A DNA stretch of 64,000 nucleotides from positions 1,680,162-1,744,161 of the forward strand of contig JAEVLN010000002.1 of NCBI GenBank assembly GCA_018350325.1. The letters are read 5' to 3'. Under the pieces are notes generated by a model that worked only from the letters and a program-made list of their open reading frames with translations, was not told the DNA's origin and ran no database searches. This stretch comes from Globodera rostochiensis. Taxonomy: Eukaryota > Nematoda > Chromadorea > Rhabditida > Heteroderidae. Shown here in pieces: positions 23,503 through 32,432 of the stretch. Numbering within the stretch: position 1 is the stretch's first letter; every line of letters starts with the position of its first letter. The translations under genes and the position numbers were made by a program.

Positions 23503-23604
23503 AAGGATGAACCTCAAATGGTATAAAGGTGAAATTCAAATAGGTGAAAAAGGTGAAATCTGGTGAAAGTTCACCAAAAAGTATATAGGGCACGTGTTTT
23601 AGAG
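23503..23604. repeat. left terminal inverted repeat
   Basis: Contains several AGGTGAAA units and ends GTATATAGGGCACGTGTTTTAG, the inverse of the right end (26246-26267: AAAACACGTGCTCTATATAC). The repeat is shorter and less regular than the right one. Confidence 0.7.
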
Positions 23605-23627
23605 GGTAATATGCAAAATAAAAAAAA

Positions 23628-23852
23628 ATGTCAAAATTAAACACAATAAAAGATGGAAAGGGGAAATTTTGCGATGGTTATCGATATTATAAACATAAGT
23701 CAACAAAATTCAAGACATGGTGGAAGTGTGAATGGTTTAGATATGGTTGTGAGGGGTGGGGGTTCGAGGGGGATGAGAAATTTATTCTTACGCGAAACCA
23801 CAATCACGCCCCAGACCCAATTTTATTGCAAATTGAAAATGAATTAAATTAA
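23628..23852 (+). CDS. FLYWCH-type zinc-finger-like protein, 74 aa
   Basis: ATG to TAA, 74 codons. The order G-YRYY, WWKC, YGCEGW, then NHNHAPD matches the FLYWCH zinc finger: aromatic residues, two cysteines, and a C-terminal H-x-H. FLYWCH domains bind DNA and often sit at the N-terminus of MULE-type transposases; here nothing follows, so it is a single-domain protein or a fragment. It lies 24 bp inside the left TIR and is convergent with the minus-strand genes. Positions 23680-23852 are repeated inverted at 22854-23026. Confidence 0.75.
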   Translation: MSKLNTIKDGKGKFCDGYRYYKHKSTKFKTWWKCEWFRYGCEGWGFEGDEKFILTRNHNHAPDPILLQIENELN

Positions 23853-24094
23853 TTCGCATAAAATCGGAATCTTTAATTAAATTAACGCTATCAAAATATC
23901 CTTCCCGCCTAGCAAGATTGTCTTTTCCTTTTTTATACTCCAGGGTTTATAATTTCTGTAAATTAAAATTCCATGCAAAACTGCTACATGTTTATGCTGG
24001 AGATTCAAAATTATACTACCTTTATTATAACATCTTATCTATAACCGTGCCTATAAAGTTGGCTTAAATGGTTTTTTCTTCTGTTGCAATGTTC
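23680..24094. repeat. right arm of the large inverted repeat
   Basis: Matches the reverse complement of 22621-23026. It spans most of the FLYWCH-like ORF, the intergenic gap and the last codons of the next gene. The 653-bp loop (23027-23679) includes the element's left TIR. Confidence 0.9.
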
Positions 24095-24920
24095 CGGTAT
24101 TTTTTATAGGGGTGTCTTTAATAAAAACTTTTTTACCTTTTCCCCACATGGCGTTTGACCTGTCAACCATTTCTCGTATTGTCGCATCTTTTAAGAGCCG
24201 ATCTTTTAGAAATTTCGCTCCTCGGGGTGTGTCGCCCTCTTCTCCAGCAAGATATCTCAAGACGTTCTTATAATTACTATCATCAATTGGCAGATTTTTA
24301 TTAGATTGAACTTTTCCCATTGCGGTTATTTTAAAGGTATCCTTGTTTTTAGATACATAATTAAAAAGATCCCCCAAAAAGCTTGGGTGGATGATCGTAG
24401 TGCTGCGCAATTTTTCTGGTGTTTTAAAAATTGATGATGTTTCTGAAGAAACTGGGGAGTGTAATTCGAGTGGAATTTCCTCTTCAATTAATGAAGATTG
24501 GATCATCGCCCTCGTATTTTCATCTCTCAAGTTTTTATCAACTTCTTCACTTTCGTTTTCTTCTCTTCTGAGCCTTTTTGTAGGCACTATGAATTTTCTT
24601 GGCTCCTCGGTTGTCTGGGTATTTGGCTGACTAACCCCCAAATATGGTGCAACATTAGGTGCCGGATTTTGGTTAACAATCACAACTCTTTGCGGTCTAT
24701 TATCAACCATTCTTTTTATCATTCTTCGCTCCTTATAGAGCCAACTATGCCTACTCGCTTTAAGATCTTCACTTATTGTCGGATCTTCTAAATTTTGCAT
24801 AATCTTTGCATCCAACATGGCCTTTTCATTTTGCAAATAGTCTCCGCCCCTGAGCGAATTTAATAATGCATGGTATTCCGCCTCCGGGACCATTGTCATT
24901 TTCTTTTCAAACTTCATCAT
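24051..24920 (-). CDS. adintovirus/Polinton-associated hypothetical protein, 289 aa
   Basis: ATG (two in tandem) to TAG, 289 codons, no introns. Residues 10-20 carry the pattern VPEAEYHALL (a V-P-E-x-x-Y-x-x-L start typical of this family), followed by a charged helical region with WLYKERRMIKR, a Ser/Glu-rich variable middle, and a conserved-looking C-terminal domain with FNYVSKNKDTF, DDSNYKNVLRYL and PRGAKFLKDRLL. Proteins with this layout occur in invertebrate genomes directly downstream of a small basic protein like the one here, and are linked to adintovirus/Polinton-type integrants; that association is from memory. Its start overlaps the upstream gene's stop (ATGA). Function unknown, perhaps virion-associated. 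Confidence 0.7.
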   Translation of the reverse strand: MMKFEKKMTMVPEAEYHALLNSLRGGDYLQNEKAMLDAKIMQNLEDPTISEDLKASRHSWLYKERRMIKRMVDNRPQRVVIVNQNPAPNVAPYLGVSQPNTQTTEEPRKFIVPTKRLRREENESEEVDKNLRDENTRAMIQSSLIEEEIPLELHSPVSSETSSIFKTPEKLRSTTIIHPSFLGDLFNYVSKNKDTFKITAMGKVQSNKNLPIDDSNYKNVLRYLAGEEGDTPRGAKFLKDRLLKDATIREMVDRSNAMWGKGKKVFIKDTPIKNTGTLQQKKKPFKPTL

Positions 24921-25264
24921 ACAATTTTTTCTAACAAATGTTGAGCTAGAACGCTTAAAATCGGGACTAAGATCGCTCCTAATGCTATTCCGCTTCCCTG
25001 CTGTATCGCCTTTCTTGCTGTTTTTTCTGAACGGGATCTGGCAATAGTCCGGTAAAAATCTGCGTACTGGACAAGTTTTTGTTTTTGGCCTTTATTAAGT
25101 TTAAAATTAAAACTCAAAATGTTTACACAAATTTCAACAATTGCCAAAATTTGATCGGTAGTTGCAGATTCGATTAATTCGTTCTTCTTTCGGTCTGAAC
25201 TGTTGGAAGCTAGTTTTTTCAGAAATGCTGTATTATCGCTTACTTGATGACTAAACTGATACAT
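24917..25264 (-). CDS. adintovirus/Polinton-associated small basic protein, 115 aa
   Basis: ATG to TGA, 115 codons, overlapping the next gene by 4 bp. The core pattern (ATTDQILAIVEICVNIL, then QKQKL, then RSRSEKTARKAIQQG) and a hydrophobic C-terminal tail (ALGAILVPILSVLAQHLL) match a widespread invertebrate family that pairs with the gene downstream. Such proteins are discussed as core-protein-like (pX-like) components of adintovirus/Polinton elements; this is recalled, not searched. Intact frame and tight overlap suggest recent insertion or selection. Confidence 0.7.
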   Translation of the reverse strand: MYQFSHQVSDNTAFLKKLASNSSDRKKNELIESATTDQILAIVEICVNILSFNFKLNKGQKQKLVQYADFYRTIARSRSEKTARKAIQQGSGIALGAILVPILSVLAQHLLEKIV

Positions 25265-25660
25265 TTCATCATGTTTTGGTATTTGAATTTGCTTTTATAG
25301 GTTTCAAATGGTTCACCGTTTTCCCCTCATATCCTCATACTTTTGACTGTCATTCTCAGATTCTTTTATTGCTTTTCATTTGTCATCATTCTCATTTCGG
25401 ACCATCATTTTAGTATCCAATTTAATTTGCCGACCATCATTTCTCATAATACTGAAATAATTTTTAAATTCAGTCTTCATCTCACATTCTCTTGCCGATG
25501 TTCCTGCCCTTAATACACCGTGTTTTAAGATACTTCTCATATTTGTCACCCTCCTTATAATACGACTTATAATACGTATAACTTGGAGTTACTTGAATTC
25601 GTTTCGTGTCAACCAAACTTTTTCCCCATATTATAAATTTTGTGTTCATCCACAAAATTA
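25265..25660 (-). pseudogene. decayed coding remnant upstream of the gene pair
   Basis: On the minus strand a stretch near 25500-25640 is open for about 48 codons with no ATG and includes KSLVDTKRIQVTPSY and TYYKSYYKEGDKYEKY; it is then interrupted and an adjacent frame continues for about 35 codons to 25385. Composition resembles the two genes downstream, so it is probably a third gene of the element, now frameshifted. Family not identified. Confidence 0.4.
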
Positions 25661-26242
25661 TCGTTTTTTTTTTGTTCGATAAATATCTGCATCACAACGG
25701 TCTTTTTATTAGCGGGCGTTGAATGACCTTGAGTGGGTGTGAGAAAGGTGCGCCTTTTTAGTTTGCCTGTGATGACGTTTGGTACGCATGCCAGATGGCT
25801 TAATGCCCAAATGCTTTTTCCACCTAAATGGTTGCGAAATTAAGGATGTTATTCGCCCAAGTCCGCTGGTTGAAAACATGTTGCAAAAGCAAAAGTTTTT
25901 GCGCGGAAAAACATTTATGATTAACAGTTGATGAAATCTGTTTGAGAGGCGGATAAAATCGATTTGTTTTCGGCAATATGTGGTGTGACGAAGTTCAAAG
26001 GTTTTTGTTTTGGTGTCTTAAATTATTGCGAGAGTTCTCATAAAATTTGAAAAATTTCTGTGGTTTAATTCAATTTGTGTTGACTGAAATGCTAAAGTTG
26101 CGCGGGAGTGGAAGGTTATTGGCAGGTGACGAGATGAACCTGAGGTATTTTGGATTTGGCAATGGGTCCTGTAGGTTTTCATTTTGGTTAACCAACACAA
26201 AATTTCCTAAGTGTTTAAGTCTGACATTTTTATACATACTAC
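25661..26242. other. element interior without a recognised gene
   Basis: Moderately GC-richer than the flanks. Several overlapping frames of 60-67 codons occur on both strands at 26018-26255, none convincing. The motif AATGACCTTGAG at 25727 and TTGGCAATGGGTCC at 26155 also occur in the degenerate repeat region at 26.5-27.4 kb. Confidence 0.4.
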
Positions 26243-26410
26243 CTCCATAAAACACGTGCTCTATATACTTTTAGGTGAAATTTCACCCGATTTCACCTCT
26301 TTTCACCTATTTTATGTTCACCTCTTTTCACCTATTTTATGTTCACCTCTTTTCACCTATTTTATGTTCACCTCTTTTTACCTATTTTATGTTCACCTCT
26401 TTTCACTTCA
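26243..26410. repeat. right terminal inverted repeat with 25-bp array
   Basis: Starts with ATAAAACACGTGCTCTATATAC and continues with about four 25-bp units of GTTCACCTCTTTTCACCTAT (unit starts 26316, 26341, 26366, 26391). Inverse of the left TIR. Confidence 0.8.
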
Positions 26411-26449
26411 ACATCAAACACCAAAAAAAAAAAAATTTTTTTTTAATTA

Positions 26450-27539
26450 GGTTGACAGGTGATAAATGACCACTCTGACAGTGACGAAATGACCTTGAGG
26501 GTGGGGGGATTATTTTACGCGGGCTTTAATTGAAAATGTTGTTGCTTTTTTACTTGGGATGGGGTCATTTTCAATATCGCTGCTGTTGCTAATTTGGGAG
26601 TTGAGATTGATTTCTCTTCATTATCGAGTAATGATTGCAAATTTAAATATAAACAAAAATTTAAACCTGCATTAGAAATCTGAAAATCTTATAAAATCTG
26701 AAAAAGCATTTGTTTGAGCACAAAAAAAAAAATTAGAAGATTGCGAAAGGCGATAAGAACGTTTTGTTGAAATTATTAAATTCTCGAGAAGCACAATTTA
26801 CTTTCAGGCCTTTAGTTGAAAATGTTGTTACCCTTTTTAACTTAGGCGGGAATTGATCTAAATAAATTTCGTAAAATTTGTTCTAAATAGCTTATATGAG
26901 CCCAAAATTTTTTGTGGTCTAAACTACAAAAGAGGAAAAAGATTGACTGCCTTAATTTTTTGGACGGGCAAAGTCGTAATTACGGGTGGAAAAAAATATT
27001 GAAGAACCTAACGAAATGATTTTTTACATTATGCCTTTAAAAATGTTTCAAAAGTGAAATCGATTTGCCGAATGTTTTTGTTGCAAAATTTAAATGAAGT
27101 TAAATTTGATTGACAGCTGAGATGGAAAGTTTTGGTGCGCCGCGAAAGTTTGATTGACAGGTGCTTAATGACCTTGAGGATGGGGAGGGAAAATTGATTT
27201 AGCAATGGGCCCAATGGGTTTTGAGTGTTTAATTAAAAATCGTCCGCGCTTTTTTCAAACCCACGAGATGGCCCCTCACATTCGGAAAATTTGAACGGCG
27301 GAAGTTTGATTGACAGGTGAGAAGGGAAAAATTTTGGTGCGCGGAGAAAGTTTGATTGACAGGTGCCGAAATGACCTTGAGGGATGGGGGAGGGAAAATT
27401 GATTTGGCAATGGGCCCAATGGGTTTTGGGGGACTAATTAAAAGCTTGTTTAATCCGCTAACACCCGCGCGGTTTTGTTGGGACTGAATTGACCGCAAGC
27501 CGCTCGCTTTTGTGGTTTGTTAGGAGACGGGATGTTCAA
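26450..27539. repeat. degenerate long-period tandem repeat
   Basis: A unit of about 205 bp is clearest at 27104-27228 and 27305-27440: GTTTGATTGACAGGTG, ATGACCTTGAGG, GGGAAAATTGATTT and GCAATGGGCCCAATGGGTTTT recur in order (TGGGCCCAAT at 27206 and 27411). Decayed pieces of the same motifs occur at 26450-26510 and inside the neighbouring element (25727, 26155). Coding frames across it are shadows. Confidence 0.7.
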
Positions 27540-27545
27540 AGGACC

Positions 27546-27870
27546 CAATAGGTTTGGGTCTGGTGGCGGCATGATCAAAGAACCCGAACCCTCCAATAGC
27601 TTTAGACCTTGCGGGCGGCATGATGAAAGAACCCAATAGGTTTTGGCTTGGGGCGGTAAGATCAAAGTACCCAATAGGTTTCGGTTTGGGGCGGCAAGAT
27701 CAAAGGATCTGACCCCTCCAATAGGTTTAGGCCTTGCGGGCGGCATGATCAAAGACCCCGACCCCTCCAATAGGTTTTGGCTTAGGGCGGCAAGATCAAA
27801 GGATCTGACCCCTCCAATAGGTTTGGGTACCCGCGCCCTTTTTGGCCGCGCCGTACCCGCGCGGTTTTGA
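27546..27870. repeat. GC-rich minisatellite
   Basis: Seven units begin CAATAGGTTT (starts 27546, 27594, 27634, 27672, 27719, 27768, 27815) with period 38-49 bp, each containing GGGCGGCAAGATCAAAG or close variants. It ends in GTACCCGCGC-rich DNA. The most GC-rich stretch outside the helicase island; long frames on both strands are artefacts of the repeat. Confidence 0.85.
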
Positions 27871-28194
27871 CGCCATATGCTGCTTTTATTAAGATAAGAT
27901 AATCGATTTTATGAAACGTGCTAAATTATTTCAAAAAAATAATTCCAAGTAGATTTGACAAAACTTTGTGGCTATTTGTATAAGAAATTTATGATGAATT
28001 ACATAAAAAGTTTTAATTAAAGTATTAGTTATATAATTTTTATGTTGGGGCTTTCTTCCATCATCATGACGACTGAATTTGTGGAATTATTATTATATTT
28101 TTTTATAATTAATTATTAAACGCAATTTAATTTGACTAGCTTAAAATGGATTGTCATTATTTCACAGCTTTAGATGCCGCCTTCTTTGCCTCGC

Positions 28195-28700
28195 CGTAGA
28201 GAGATCAATTAAATTAATTCGTATTTTATATATTTTTTGCACCATTCATTTCATTTGATTTATCATTCAATTTAATTAATTTTTTCATTCTTTATGCTTT
28301 TTATTTTGTTTTTATTCATTAGGTTGTTGACCTGATTATTAGCTAATGTGAAATGTGATTTTAAAATAGTCCGTTGCCTCATTCGGCAGTGGGTAGGGCT
28401 TACATTTTAGTACAAAGATTTCAAGTTTGCTCCTCGTTCAAAGCTCCTCTAGTAGAAGACATGGATGATGGCATCGACTTCCTCGAGCTGCCCTTATTAC
28501 GTCGGATGCGTCAAGTTTAATTTACTAATTAGTTACATAATTAATTTTTTCAAAGTTATTAAATTATTTTCTGGGCACATTTTAGATGCAATCAGGTAAA
28601 TAACATGCTAAGTTTATAATTTTAGATTAAATTTAACCAGAGTAGACCGGGTTTGTTCACATTTTTTACGATTATAAAAATTAATTATATGCTTGAAGAT
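28195..28700 (+). repeat. dispersed repeat family G, copy 1
   Basis: Direct repeat of 38395-38845: AGAGATCAATTAAATTAA, TTATTCATTAGGTTGTT, GAGCTGCCCTTAT, CGGATGC-TCAAGTTTAAT, GGGCACATTTTAGATGC, ACCAGAGTAGA-CGGGTTTGTT. The GC-rich middle (28370-28500) is largely different in the two copies. It contains CAGTGGGTAG and GTTCAAAGC, reminiscent of tRNA A and B boxes, but no tRNA fold is convincing. Confidence 0.8.
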
Positions 28701-29357
28701 TTTGAAAGGGTATTTGGATATTCTTATACAAATCATTTTTTAGTAAATATGTGGCTTTTTTATATTATTTATATATAAAGATAATTTATTATTTTTTTCT
28801 AAAGTTACGTTTCTTGGCTACCAAAAAATCATTTTTCTTAAAAGCTGCAAATGATTTAGTCCTTATGCTAACTAGCTGATATTTATTGTAAAAACATAGG
28901 CATTCACTTTAGTTGAATGTTTTTTAATTGTAAATTTTAAATAAAATTTTTTATTATAAATGATTTATATTGATTCAGCATTAATTCAACTTATTAAAGT
29001 TTTCGTAATTTACTTTGCCAATAAAATTATAAATACATGTTTAATATTTTCAAATTGTGGTTAATTTTATTTGTCTTGACTTGCATTTGTATATTTTTGT
29101 TTCTTAATTTTGTTTTTCGTAATTTATCCGGACTGCATAGCAGCTCCCGGGACAAGCGACTAAGTTATATCTAAAAATGTAATAATTAAACTCATGCTTT
29201 TTATTATTTAAACTTTATTGTTTTTCATTAATTTCAAAATATTATTTTAGAAAGTTCAGAATTTAAATATTTATTATACAATTTGATTTATAATTTTTTT
29301 GTTAACGACATTCCATTCCAAACTACACCTCAACTTAAAAAAAAGTAAAAATTTTAG
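28701..29357. other. AT-rich stretch with one islet
   Basis: At 29125-29160 a GC patch (GCAGCTCCCGGGACAAGC) is open on minus for about 45 codons after ACTTAG and before GTCAAG, a weak exon candidate. Otherwise A/T tracts. Confidence 0.3.
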
Positions 29358-29462
29358 TAACAATCCCATATTAATTGCTATTTCCCTTCGTTGTTATGTG
29401 TGCAAAACCTCGTGTTCAGCTCGTATTTATTCTTCTTCTTGTTCCGGTGAAGGCGATTGCCG
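29358..29462 (+). CDS. candidate 105-nt exon, Ly6/ET-like cysteine pattern
   Basis: Between AATTTTAG and CCG/GTTATT, 105 nt open in one frame with RCYVCKTSC, then YSSSCSGEGDC. The CYxC start and CxGxxC end recall Ly6/three-finger or nematode ET-module proteins, which are secreted or GPI-anchored. Only part of such a domain would be here. The frame runs on as a hydrophobic tail if unspliced. Evidence is cysteine spacing only. Confidence 0.35.
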
Positions 29463-29514
29463 GTTATTATTATTCATACTTTTCTTTAATTATTAATCAA
29501 TAAAACTACATAAA

Positions 29515-29547
29515 GGTCATACCGACCAGTTTTCTCGGTTTATGACC
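29515..29547. repeat. short hairpin
   Basis: GGTCATACCGA and TCGGTTTATGACC are complementary around a 9-10 nt loop, with a 2-nt bulge (about 11 bp of stem). It lies just after the candidate exon at 29358-29462. Confidence 0.5.
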
Positions 29548-30635
29548 AGTATATTTTGGATAAGTGAAATGAGACGTGCTATTAAAGCAAAAAATTATTC
29601 CAAAACTGATTAACAATAATTTGACGTAATGTGTAAATTAAAATAAAGCTTTAATTAAGTTTTTTATTTTTAATGCAAGTATATAATTGAGTAAATTATT
29701 TTAAATTATAATAAAATTTTATTTTTAAAAATATTGATGCATGGTTTACCTTTTTGTTATAATAAACACTAATTAAATAACTTTTAACTAAAAGTTAATG
29801 ATAAATTATATTTTAATTTTTTAAAAATAAATAATATATTATTGCAAAAATAAAGGGGCAGAGAATTTATATTAAGAAATAACAAAAAAAAATTTCAAAA
29901 TGAGTATTATAAAAAAATTGTTTAAATTTATATTTATTTGTTAAACGAAAAATGATTATTGAGTAAAATGTAGTTAGTTACCAAATAAATTAACAGGTTT
30001 AAACATTTTATAAACCATATACCTGAATATTTAAAGAAATCTCCAATTGAATTTCAAAATTTTTACGGAGGCCCTAAATTTTTACACATTTAAGAATATG
30101 AATTTATTTACGATTTTGAATTTTAAAAACTATCAACTTAAAAATCTTTGCCGAACCGCCGTCAATTTGTTAGAGTTTTATCTCAAGACGAGAAAAATTT
30201 ACAAAAAAAGGATAAATTTGACTTAAAAATAAAGACTTATAAACTATCAATAGATAGTTGCAATCGCAAAAATAATAAAGTAATATTTATTTTTGAAAAA
30301 TTTAACAAAATTATCTTACAATATGACTGAAAAGGATATAAAGTTTATGAAGTAAATATCAATATACCAAACATTTATGCCATAAATTTATTCCACAAAG
30401 TTCTCCAGTATATATTATTTATTTACTTATTTCACTTACAAATACACCTATTATCAAATTGCTCAAATTTGCGATTAAAATTCTTTTTTTTCATGCATGC
30501 CCTATTAATAGTGTTTAGTATTTCAAGTAGTATATTTATTCAAGTTTTTTAAGGCACTTTATTTTGTTTTTTTTTTAATATTTAATTGGCTTTAAAACAT
30601 TAAATAATATACATTTATACATTTTGATCGGTAAC

Positions 30636-30660
30636 TAAAATACGCTACGTCAGCGTTTTA
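30636..30660. repeat. short hairpin
   Basis: TAAAATACGCT and AGCGTTTTA pair around a short loop ACGTC with a 2-nt bulge. No context explains it. Confidence 0.4.
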
Positions 30661-30745
30661 TTAATTCACCTAATATTTTTATTTTAAATGATATCCCGGT
30701 TATAATAGTTATTAGCCGTTGATGTTACGCTTATAAATTGTTTAA

Positions 30746-30886
30746 TTGGTTGAAGAGCCGCACATACAAACGCATCCTAGGGCAGCTTGCATAGCGCGGT
30801 GCGGGTCGTGCTTGTGGCATTTTTACATAAATAAATGCATTCAAAATGTTGACATTGTTCTCCAAACTTCTCGCAAAGTTCCTTAA
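30746..30886 (+). CDS. candidate exon, ShKT-like cysteine motif
   Basis: GC-rich islet open for 46 codons between TAA stops, reading THPRAACIARCGSCLWHFY. The spacing C-x3-C-x2-C matches the C-terminal end of ShKT (SXC) domains, which are abundant in nematode secreted proteins and usually end in this motif. The preceding cysteines are not in this segment and would have to come from another exon. No clear splice pair. This is a single-motif resemblance. Confidence 0.3.
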   Translation: MVEEPHIQTHPRAACIARCGSCLWHFYINKCIQNVDIVLQTSRKVP

Positions 30887-31317
30887 TTTTTTATATATTC
30901 AGCTTTTCAATGATTTGCAAATAATTTTATGCACTGCTTAATAAATTTTCAAATGTCTATATTTTGTGGTGTCTTAATGTATAAGAAATATTATACTGGT
31001 TTTATGGGTTTAAAAATTAAATTTCAAATTAAATTGTAATTTATATAACTCATTTCGACTTATTTTAATATTATTTAAAATTTAATTTTTATGAAGAAAA
31101 AACTAAAGTATTATTGTTTGTAAATTTACTTTTTGGGATTTTTTGTTCTAAAAATTGTATCCTCCTTTAATTTATAGTAGATTTAAGGTTTGTATTGCTT
31201 TTTTCGTATATTTTATTTATCATCAGGAATAAAGTATTCATTGTTGTTTTTAATTATATTAGTTAAACCCCATGGGAAGACCTTTCAATAAATTTTTATT
31301 TTTGAAAATGTAAAAAA

Positions 31318-31503
31318 ATGGGAACTTCTTCGTTTGTAATGTGTCCCTGTTGCCTTATGGGAATGGCGCGATTTATGCACAAGGGCATTTTTATATTAAA
31401 AGAAAAAAAATTTAAAATTTGGATATTTAATACTTTATGGACGTCTTTATTTAGTTATTATAATTTGTTAAAAATCGACACATCATATAGATTTGCTTTC
31501 TGA
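31318..31503 (+). CDS. short ATG ORF or first exon
   Basis: ATG in good context (AAAAAATGG); 61 codons; the GC-rich start reads GTSSFVMCPCCLMGM. A consensus-like donor TTT/GTAATG lies 18 nt after the ATG. The C-terminal half is AT-rich and hydrophobic, probably intron if spliced. Confidence 0.3.
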   Translation: MGTSSFVMCPCCLMGMARFMHKGIFILKEKKFKIWIFNTLWTSLFSYYNLLKIDTSYRFAF

Positions 31504-31560
31504 ATTTAAAAATTAATTTGAAAATCTTTTAAAAATCTGGTTAATTTTTGTTATGCTCAG

Positions 31561-31620
31561 CTTTGCGCTGGCGTGGAACCACACATTTTGCATCCGGAGC
31601 ACTTATTGGCAAAATCAGTG
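31561..31620 (+). CDS. candidate 60-nt exon with strong acceptor
   Basis: TTTTTGTTATGCTCAG precedes exactly 60 nt of GC-rich DNA, followed by GTTTTA. All three frames are open; one reads LRWRGTTHFASGALIGKIS. Length is a multiple of three. Acceptor good, donor fair. No family recognised. Confidence 0.4.
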
Positions 31621-32032
31621 GTTTTAATTTTTTTAATTTAAATTGTTTTTTTTGAGGAATACCTTAACAACCGTGCCTGTGCTTATTAACTATTTACGCA
31701 TTACCAAATAAATAAAACAATCAACGTGTAAAAAAAATGTCGCTAGCATAGCGAGAAGGGAAATGAAAAAAGTTCAAATACAAAAATAAAAAGAATAAAT
31801 AACATTTTAAAACGAGTATATTCATCAGATAAACCTAGATGAAAAGTTGCAAAAAGCTAAATAGTTAAAGTCAGCTTAAAAAGAATAAATCTTTTTTTTT
31901 TGCAAAAAAAGCCAAGTAAAACAAATGCTTTCTCTCCATCAATGCTAAATAATATTAAGCCATCAATAAATCCTTCGAGAAAGGATAAAGTAAAATAACA
32001 TGCAGCCGAGTTCCTACGATTTGGAAAAAATG

Positions 32033-32431
32033 TCATTTATATTTAGTTTTATCAATGATTGCAAATATTAGAAAAATAATAATAAATATATGTTTATGTA
32101 CCATAAATGAACCAAAATTCAAACAACTTAAAAAATTTACAAAAAAACCTAGAATATAACACATGGCAATTAAACCGTAGTCCAGATGGGACATTGATGC
32201 AAACACAGTAACCAGTATCAATAACAAGAAATTAAATGCTATTTTATTCAAAAATAATTTTTTAAATTTTTTTTTACGGAGTAGTATAAGGGGTATATCT
32301 GAACGTATTTCAAATGATATGATAACTAAATCTTTTAAAATACTAAAATACAAATAAATTAGTTCTCCTAAAGTCCCCAAAATGTTAACACTCCAGTCAT
32401 AATTTAAATGTGTGTGTATGTGTGTGTGTTT
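32033..32431 (-). CDS. long open frame, membrane-like
   Basis: A minus-strand frame open for about 130 codons with no ATG near its start, too long to expect by chance at this base composition. It encodes two or three hydrophobic stretches (NFLLLILVTVFAS, IFIIIFLIFAI) around HLDYGLIAMCYILGFFVNF. An acceptor-like GACTTTAG lies at 32365. Perhaps an exon of a transmembrane protein or an old repeat gene; unrecognised. Confidence 0.35.
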   Translation of the reverse strand, partial: KHTHIHTHLNYDWSVNILGTLGELIYLYFSILKDLVIISFEIRSDIPLILLRKKKFKKLFLNKIAFNFLLLILVTVFASMSHLDYGLIAMCYILGFFVNFLSCLNFGSFMVHKHIFIIIFLIFAIIDKTKYK

Positions 32432-32432
32432 G
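32410..32432. repeat. TG microsatellite
   Basis: Short imperfect (TG)n run interrupted by one TATG, at the 5' end of the minus-strand frame. Confidence 0.8.

Larger units (their letters stand above)
23503..26410. mobile_element. TIR-bounded element with adintovirus/Polinton-type genes
   Basis: About 2.9 kb bounded by inverted repeats made of AGGTGAA-type short tandem units. It holds a FLYWCH-like ORF on plus and two overlapping genes plus a decayed third on minus. Polintons and related adintovirus-like integrants have TIRs, sometimes with short tandem repeats, but are normally 10-25 kb with DNA polymerase B, integrase, ATPase and capsid genes. None of those is recognisable here, so this is a reduced or internally deleted derivative, or a different family that shares these genes. 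The outer limits and any target duplication are not defined. Confidence 0.55.

Noticed and set aside
24391..24791. Plus-strand frames of 79 and 97 codons
   Set aside because: They lie antisense to the intact 289-codon minus-strand gene and are shadows.
27450..27870. Frames of 75 and 106 codons over the minisatellite
   Set aside because: Artefacts of a GC-rich tandem repeat.
28370..28450. tRNA-like A and B boxes in repeat family G
   Set aside because: About 50 bp apart and suggestive of a tRNA-derived SINE, but acceptor and anticodon stems do not pair and the second copy lacks them.
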